Shown in pieces: positions 59,586-64,000 of a stretch of 64,000 nt of DNA. The notes beneath the pieces are model-generated. The model searched no databases. It was given only the letters and a program-made list of their open reading frames with translations, and had not been told where the DNA came from. The DNA comes from Nonomuraea jabiensis (GTDB taxonomy: Bacteria > Actinomycetota > Actinomycetes > Streptosporangiales > Streptosporangiaceae). A program made the position numbers and the translations under genes. The stretch lies in NCBI RefSeq assembly GCF_014204795.1, contig NZ_JACHMB010000001.1, positions 1,054,001 through 1,118,000 on the forward strand. Reading direction: 5' to 3'. Within the stretch, counting starts at the first letter, position 1; each line of letters starts with the position of its first letter.

Positions 59586-59910
59586 GACCGCCAACGTACG
59601 GCCGCCGGGCATGCACAGCATCCACCGATCTATGTAGGCAGATGTGCATTCCCGTGGGCGGGCCCGAGCCCTGCGCGACTCGAGCCCGCTGCCACGCGCC
59701 CGGAACCGGACCTCCACCCCTCCGAGGAGGCCCAGCTCCGCGTGGACGCGTGACGTCCCCGAGGATCGGCCGCACCGGGAATGCGGAAAGACGGTGCGGC
59801 CGATCACACGTAGCAACGTTAGGTGTGCAGACGGCTGCCGCACATGCGCTGACATGGCCATTCGACGATGTAAACCGGTCGGCTCCACGATGTGTAGAGA
59901 GGTGCGCGGA
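59586..59910. other. Intergenic gap between the LuxR-type regulator and the AMP-binding-like gene
   Basis: 325 bp without a supported gene. It is 3' of the large regulator and 5' of the AMP-binding-like gene. No convincing promoter, terminator or repeat was identified; a short in-frame extension of the AMP-binding-like gene to an upstream ATG near 59620 is possible but lacks a ribosome site. Confidence 0.6.
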
Positions 59911-62304
59911 TCAGCGGCTCTCGATCACCCATGCGGCGATCTGTGTACGTGTGGAGAAGCCCAGCTTGGACAGGATGTTGGCCACGTGGCGGGCGGCGGT
60001 CGCCGGGCTGATGACCAGTTCGTCGGCGATGGCCCGGTTGCTGAGCCCTCTGGCGATCAGCTCGGCGATCTCGCGCTCCCTGGCCGTGAGCCTGCTGTCC
60101 TGGCTGACCGGTACGACCGCCTCCGCGGGGCGTTCGGGCAGCGCGCCGTCCAGGGCGCACGCCACGGCCTGCTCGGCGGTCATCCCCGCGCCCTCGCTCC
60201 ACAACATGCCGACCACGGCCTCGCCCAGCCCGGTCCGCGCCGGTCGCAGGACGTCCTCCGTACGCGCGTCCGGCTGGCGGCTGCGCAGCGCCACGGAGGC
60301 GGCGGCCAGCAGGACGGCGCGCCGGTGGTCGCCCTCGGCGGAGACCAGGACCGCCCACTCCTCCAGCCGCCTGGCGATGCCCGCGCGCAGCCCCGCGTCG
60401 CGGCTGAGCACGAGCGCCTCGGTGAACCTGGATCTGGCCTCCACCAGGTCGCCCTGGTCGAGCGCCACCTTGCCGAGCCCGGCCAGGCAGCTGACGATCT
60501 GCTGCCTGACGTCCACGTGCCGCAGCAGGCTCAGCCCCGACTCGTAGTGCCGCTTGGCGGTCGCGAGGTCGCCCGAGCGCCTGGCCACCTGGGCGAGCCC
60601 GATGTGGGCGAAGGACTGGCCCACGTGGTTGTCGAGCCCCTCGTTGATCGCCAGCACCTCCTCGAACCCGCGCTGCGCCTCCCGCAGGCGGCCGTGGTGC
60701 AGGCCGAACTGCGCCCGGGTGCCCTGGGCCAGCGACTCCAGGATGAGGTCGCCGGAGCGCCTGGCCAGCTCCAGCGCGCGGGCCAGGGTGTCGGGCTTGC
60801 CGGTGAGCTGGGCCAGCACGATCGTGCCGACGGCCTCGCCGTACGCGTCGTCGGCGGACCTGCACAGATCGAGGCCGGCGCGGGTGCACCACGTGGCCAG
60901 CTCGACATCGCCCGCCGCCAGCGCCAGCTCACCGCGCAGGATCGTGGCCTGGCCGCGCAGCGCCGGCCGCATCTGCGGGACGTCGAGGGCCAGCAGCCGG
61001 TCCAGCCGCTCGGCCATGTCGAGCTTCCTGCCGCTGCCGACCAGCAGGTAACGCAGGTCGGTCAGCAGGCCCAGCGCGGTCTCCGGCAGGCCGATGGCGA
61101 TCGACCAGTCGCAGGCCGAGCCGACCTCGACCTTGAGCGCGTCGAACAGGTTCACGTACCGCTCGATCACCGGCCACGACGTGCGCGCTCCCGGCGCGAT
61201 CGCCTCCTTGAAGCCGCTCGCCATCGCGGCCAGCGCCGTCAGGTGCCTGCGCCGCAGTTCCGTCTCCTCGCCGGACTCGGCGAGCTGCTCCAGCGCGTAA
61301 TCCCGTACGGTCTCCAGCAGCCGGTAACGCGCCTGACCGGCGATCTCGCCGTCGAGGGCGACCAGCGACTTGTCCACCAGATCGCACAGCCTGAGCAGCA
61401 CGTCCTCCTCGGGCAGCCCCGGCCCCGAGCAGACCGCCTCGGCCAGGTCGAGCGTCCACGAGGAGCGGAAGGCGGCCGTGCGGCGCAGCAGCAGCCGCTC
61501 CTGCGGGGAAAGCAGCCGGTAGCTCCAGTCCACCGCGGCCCTGAGCGTGCGGTGCCGGGCCGGAGCCGTACGCGCGCCGCCCGCCAGCAGCCTGAACCGG
61601 TCGTCCAGCCGCTCGACGAGCTGGCGGACGGACAGGACCCGCACCATGGCGGCGGCCAGCTCGATCGCCAGCGGCAGGCCGTCGAGCGCCTGGCACAGCT
61701 CCGTGACCAGCGGCCGGTTCTCGTCGGTCAGCTCGAAGTCGGGCCGGGCGGCGGTGGCCCTGGCCACGAACAGCCGCACGGCCTCGCTCTCCTCCCCGCC
61801 CGCCGAGCCGTCCCCCCGCCCGTCCACCGGCCTGTCCACCGATAGGGGCGGCACCCGCCACACCGTCTCACCGGGCACGCGCAGCGGCTCCCTGCTGGTG
61901 GCCAGCACCGTGAGCCCCGGGCAGGCGCCGAGCAGGTCACGGCACAGCTCCGCGCACTCCCCGATCACCGGCTCGCAGTTGTCGAGCACCAGGAGCGCGC
62001 GCCGCCCCGCGATCGACTCGGCCAGGTCGCCCGCGATGCCGAGCGCGGCGGCGACGTACCCTCTCAGCTCGCCCTTCTCCAGGTCGGCCAGCTCGATCAG
62101 CCACACGCCGCCCGGGTGGTCGGGGCCCACCCTGGCCGCGAGCCGCAGCGCCAGCCGGGTCTTCCCGATGCCGCCCGCGCCGCAGAGGGTCACGGCCCGG
62201 GAGACACGCATCAGCTGGACGAGCTCATCGAGATCGGACTCCCGGCCCACGAACGCGTTCGGCTCGGCCGGCAGGTCGCTGAAGTCGGCGAATCGCAGCA
62301 TCAC
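59911..62304 (-). CDS. Large NTPase-domain LuxR-family transcriptional regulator
   Basis: 797 aa. N-terminal P-loop ATPase (TLCGAGGIGKTRLALRLAAR, ~39-58; LLVLDNCEPV Walker B; VLATSREPLRVPGE sensor; GLPLAIELAAAM), then winged-helix and TPR-like helical repeats (~330-680: LAQVARRSGDLATAKRHYESGLSLLR, LGKVALDQGDLVEARSRFTEALVLSR), then a C-terminal LuxR HTH (LTAREREIAELIARGLSNRAIADELVISPATAARHVANILSKLGFSTRTQIAAWV, ~733-790). GTG 62304 is immediately followed by ATG 62301; no Shine-Dalgarno is seen. Signal and targets unknown. Distance from the PKS makes a pathway-specific role uncertain. Confidence 0.92.
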   Translation of the reverse strand: MMLRFADFSDLPAEPNAFVGRESDLDELVQLMRVSRAVTLCGAGGIGKTRLALRLAARVGPDHPGGVWLIELADLEKGELRGYVAAALGIAGDLAESIAGRRALLVLDNCEPVIGECAELCRDLLGACPGLTVLATSREPLRVPGETVWRVPPLSVDRPVDGRGDGSAGGEESEAVRLFVARATAARPDFELTDENRPLVTELCQALDGLPLAIELAAAMVRVLSVRQLVERLDDRFRLLAGGARTAPARHRTLRAAVDWSYRLLSPQERLLLRRTAAFRSSWTLDLAEAVCSGPGLPEEDVLLRLCDLVDKSLVALDGEIAGQARYRLLETVRDYALEQLAESGEETELRRRHLTALAAMASGFKEAIAPGARTSWPVIERYVNLFDALKVEVGSACDWSIAIGLPETALGLLTDLRYLLVGSGRKLDMAERLDRLLALDVPQMRPALRGQATILRGELALAAGDVELATWCTRAGLDLCRSADDAYGEAVGTIVLAQLTGKPDTLARALELARRSGDLILESLAQGTRAQFGLHHGRLREAQRGFEEVLAINEGLDNHVGQSFAHIGLAQVARRSGDLATAKRHYESGLSLLRHVDVRQQIVSCLAGLGKVALDQGDLVEARSRFTEALVLSRDAGLRAGIARRLEEWAVLVSAEGDHRRAVLLAAASVALRSRQPDARTEDVLRPARTGLGEAVVGMLWSEGAGMTAEQAVACALDGALPERPAEAVVPVSQDSRLTAREREIAELIARGLSNRAIADELVISPATAARHVANILSKLGFSTRTQIAAWVIESR

Positions 62305-62384
62305 TGTGAGTGTGTCACCAACTACGCCGCGCGCCCAGACATAATCGGTGGAGATCTGTCAGTGCCCGCGGGCACACTCGAGTC
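62305..62384. promoter_or_regulatory. Divergent promoter gap between regulator and ABC exporter
   Basis: 80 bp. CATAAT at 62340-62345 could serve as a -10 box for the exporter; no convincing -35 is seen. The close divergent layout suggests the LuxR-type protein may control the exporter. Confidence 0.35.
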
Positions 62385-64000
62385 ATGGCCGATGAGCCGC
62401 TCGAGCTCGGTGAGATGTCCTTCTCCGACTGGCACGCCCATCAGGACAAGCTGGCGGAGGTCGGTTTCCTGACCATCGCCAGGCGGCTGCCGTCACTCGT
62501 GACACAGGCGATGCGCATGGCCTGGCGGGCCAGCCGGCGCGACACCCTCGCCACGATCGCACTCAACCTCCTCGGCGGCGTCTTCACGGCCTTCGGCCTG
62601 CTGGCGACCACCGGCGTGCTGACGGCCCTCTTCAGCGAGGGCCCCACCCCCGACCGCGTGCTGGCCGCGCTGCCCAGCATCGTCCTGGTCGGGGTGGCCG
62701 CGACGCTCCGCACCGGCGTGCAGGCCGGCGCGGGCTGGGCGCAGTCCCGCCTCGACCCCCAGGTGAGCCGGCTGACGGAGGAGCGCCTGTACGGGCTGAC
62801 CAGCCGGGTGGAGCTCGTGGCCTACGACGACCCCGAGTTTCACGACGCGTTGCAGCGGGCCAGGTTACGCGGCGTGGCCATGGCCGACTCGGTGGTGACC
62901 TCGGCCATCAACGTGGTCACGGCCGCGGTCGGCATCGCGGCCGTGGCCGGCGTCCTCGGCGTGCTCCATCCGGTGCTGCTCCCGCTCCTCCTGCTGGCGG
63001 TGCTGCCCGACGCCTGGGCTGCGGTCCGCAGCGCCAAGATGCGCTACACCACCCTCCACGCCCTCATCCCCGCCAACCGCCGCAAGTGGATCATCGCGGA
63101 GCTGCTGGCCGACCGCGAGCCGGCGGCCGAGGTCCGCTCGTTCACCATGCGCGGCTTCCTGCTGCGCATGTACGACGCGGTGGCCAGGGCCGAGCAGGAC
63201 GTCATGCTCAATCTCGCCCGGCGCCAGACCTTCGCCCGCCTGGTCGGCGAGGCCCTCGGCGGCCTCGGCTCCGCCCTCGTCTACGTGGTCCTCGGCGTCC
63301 TCCTCGCGGTGGCCGCGATCCCGCTGGCGGTGGCGGGCACCGCGGTCCTGGCGATCAGATCGGGCCAGAGCTCGCTGGCCAACCTGATGCACGCCACCAA
63401 CCGCCTCTACGAAGAGGGCCTGTACTTCACCGACTTCCTGGAGTTCTGCGCCGAGGCCGAACGCCGCGTCCCCGCCGCCCGCGAGGCGTCGGTGCCCGAG
63501 AGCTTCGAACACATCGTCGCCTCCGACATCACCTTCACCTACCCCGGCGCCGAGGAGCCCGCCCTGCGCGAGGTCTCCATCGAGATCAAACGCGGCGAGG
63601 TCATCGCCTTCGTCGGCGAGAACGGCTCCGGCAAGACCACCCTCGCCAAAATCCTGTCCGGCCTGTACGAACCCGACACCGGCACCGTCCGCTGGGACGA
63701 CACCGACCTGCGCCAGGTCAACCCCGAAGACCTGCGCCAGCGCACCGCCGTCATCGCCCAGGACCACACCCGCTGGCCCCTCACCGCCCGCTACAACATC
63801 ACCATGGGCACCGGCAAAGGCGAGCAGGCCCTGCACGCCGCCGCCGCGGTCGCCGGCGCCGACCAGGTCATCGCCGACCTCCCCCACGGCTACCGCACCC
63901 TGCTCGACCGCCGCTTCAAAGACGGCCACGAACTGTCCGGCGGCCAATGGCAGCGCATCGCCGTCGCCCGCGGCTTCCACCGCGACGCCGACCTGCTCAT
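62385..64000 (+). CDS. ABC transporter, exporter-type fused permease/ATPase (partial)
   Basis: 538 codons visible; the 3' end lies beyond the window. N-terminal ~350 residues form an ABC transmembrane domain with about six helices (LATIALNLLGGVFTAFGLLATTGVLTALF, VVTAAVGIAAVAGVLGVLHPVLLPLLLLAVL, GGLGSALVYVVLGVLLAVAAIPLAVAGTAVLA), followed by the nucleotide-binding domain: Walker A VGENGSGKTTLAKIL (~407-421), Q-loop IAQDHTRWP, signature ELSGGQWQRIAVARGF. ATG 62385 is divergent from the LuxR-type regulator (80 bp between starts); ribosome site weak. Exporter by architecture; substrate unknown. Walker B is just past the edge. Confidence 0.9.
   Translation, partial: MADEPLELGEMSFSDWHAHQDKLAEVGFLTIARRLPSLVTQAMRMAWRASRRDTLATIALNLLGGVFTAFGLLATTGVLTALFSEGPTPDRVLAALPSIVLVGVAATLRTGVQAGAGWAQSRLDPQVSRLTEERLYGLTSRVELVAYDDPEFHDALQRARLRGVAMADSVVTSAINVVTAAVGIAAVAGVLGVLHPVLLPLLLLAVLPDAWAAVRSAKMRYTTLHALIPANRRKWIIAELLADREPAAEVRSFTMRGFLLRMYDAVARAEQDVMLNLARRQTFARLVGEALGGLGSALVYVVLGVLLAVAAIPLAVAGTAVLAIRSGQSSLANLMHATNRLYEEGLYFTDFLEFCAEAERRVPAAREASVPESFEHIVASDITFTYPGAEEPALREVSIEIKRGEVIAFVGENGSGKTTLAKILSGLYEPDTGTVRWDDTDLRQVNPEDLRQRTAVIAQDHTRWPLTARYNITMGTGKGEQALHAAAAVAGADQVIADLPHGYRTLLDRRFKDGHELSGGQWQRIAVARGFHRDADLL

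Noticed and set aside
59911..62304. Pathway-specific LAL regulator of the PKS cluster
   Set aside because: The domain layout resembles cluster regulators, but it lies about 27 kb from the PKS border beyond several sugar operons and is paired with an ABC exporter, so no link can be claimed.

Overview
The window reads as chromosome of a very GC-rich, secondary-metabolite-producing actinomycete. GC-ending codons, GTG/TTG starts, a giant modular type I polyketide synthase (PKS), SorC/LacI sugar operons and an IdeR/DmdR-type iron box all fit. A Streptosporangiaceae-like genus is a guess from overall character, not something the sequence proves.

Region 1 (1-34.9 kb) is one edge of a PKS cluster. 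On the minus strand, in transcription order, come a type II thioesterase (start 32992), a five-module PKS of 8484 aa (32205-6751) and a second PKS (from 6719, running off the left edge). All five modules of the first PKS are KS-AT-DH-KR-ACP with no enoylreductase, so each should leave a C=C. Four ATs carry malonyl motifs and one (module 4) methylmalonyl motifs. The predicted product segment is a conjugated, singly methyl-branched pentaene. The second PKS continues with a KS-AT(malonyl)-KR(A-type)-ACP module, giving a hydroxyl, and a KS-AT(methylmalonyl) module cut by the window edge. No loading module is visible, so it must lie elsewhere. Several domain-sized DNA blocks are nearly identical between modules, pointing to recent gene conversion. 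A divergent FMN luciferase-like monooxygenase plus flavin reductase (33329-34884) faces away from the thioesterase.

Region 2 (34.9-41 kb) is mostly housekeeping or unassigned: tRNA-Lys, a nucleoside hydrolase, tandem hairpins with a shared loop, an OsmC-like protein, a membrane protein with a reductase-like tail next to ApbE, a small unknown, a holin-family membrane protein, and an aromatic amino acid lyase homologue whose MIO tripeptide is GTG rather than ASG. A 17-bp GC-rich tandem repeat follows.

Region 3 (41-47 kb): a LacI regulator divergent from an amidohydrolase/cysteine-dioxygenase operon with two LacI-type operators; an iron-box-controlled FhuF-like [2Fe-2S] protein; an MFS transporter divergent from a second LacI regulator around a GACAACGTTGTC palindrome; and a small secreted protein.

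Region 4 (46.7-58.7 kb) is carbohydrate uptake and catabolism. A SorC regulator precedes a tightly coupled seven-gene operon: binding lipoprotein, ABC ATPase, permease, two FGGY kinases, histidine phosphatase and 2-hydroxyacid dehydrogenase. An 18-bp motif occurs in front of both the regulator and the operon. Converging on it is a MalEFG-type importer without its own ATPase, whose promoter carries the same GACAACGTTGTC palindrome as the MFS/LacI region.

Region 5 (58.8-64 kb): a half-length AMP-binding protein lacking the P-loop, a large NTPase-LuxR regulator, and an ABC exporter-type protein cut by the right edge.
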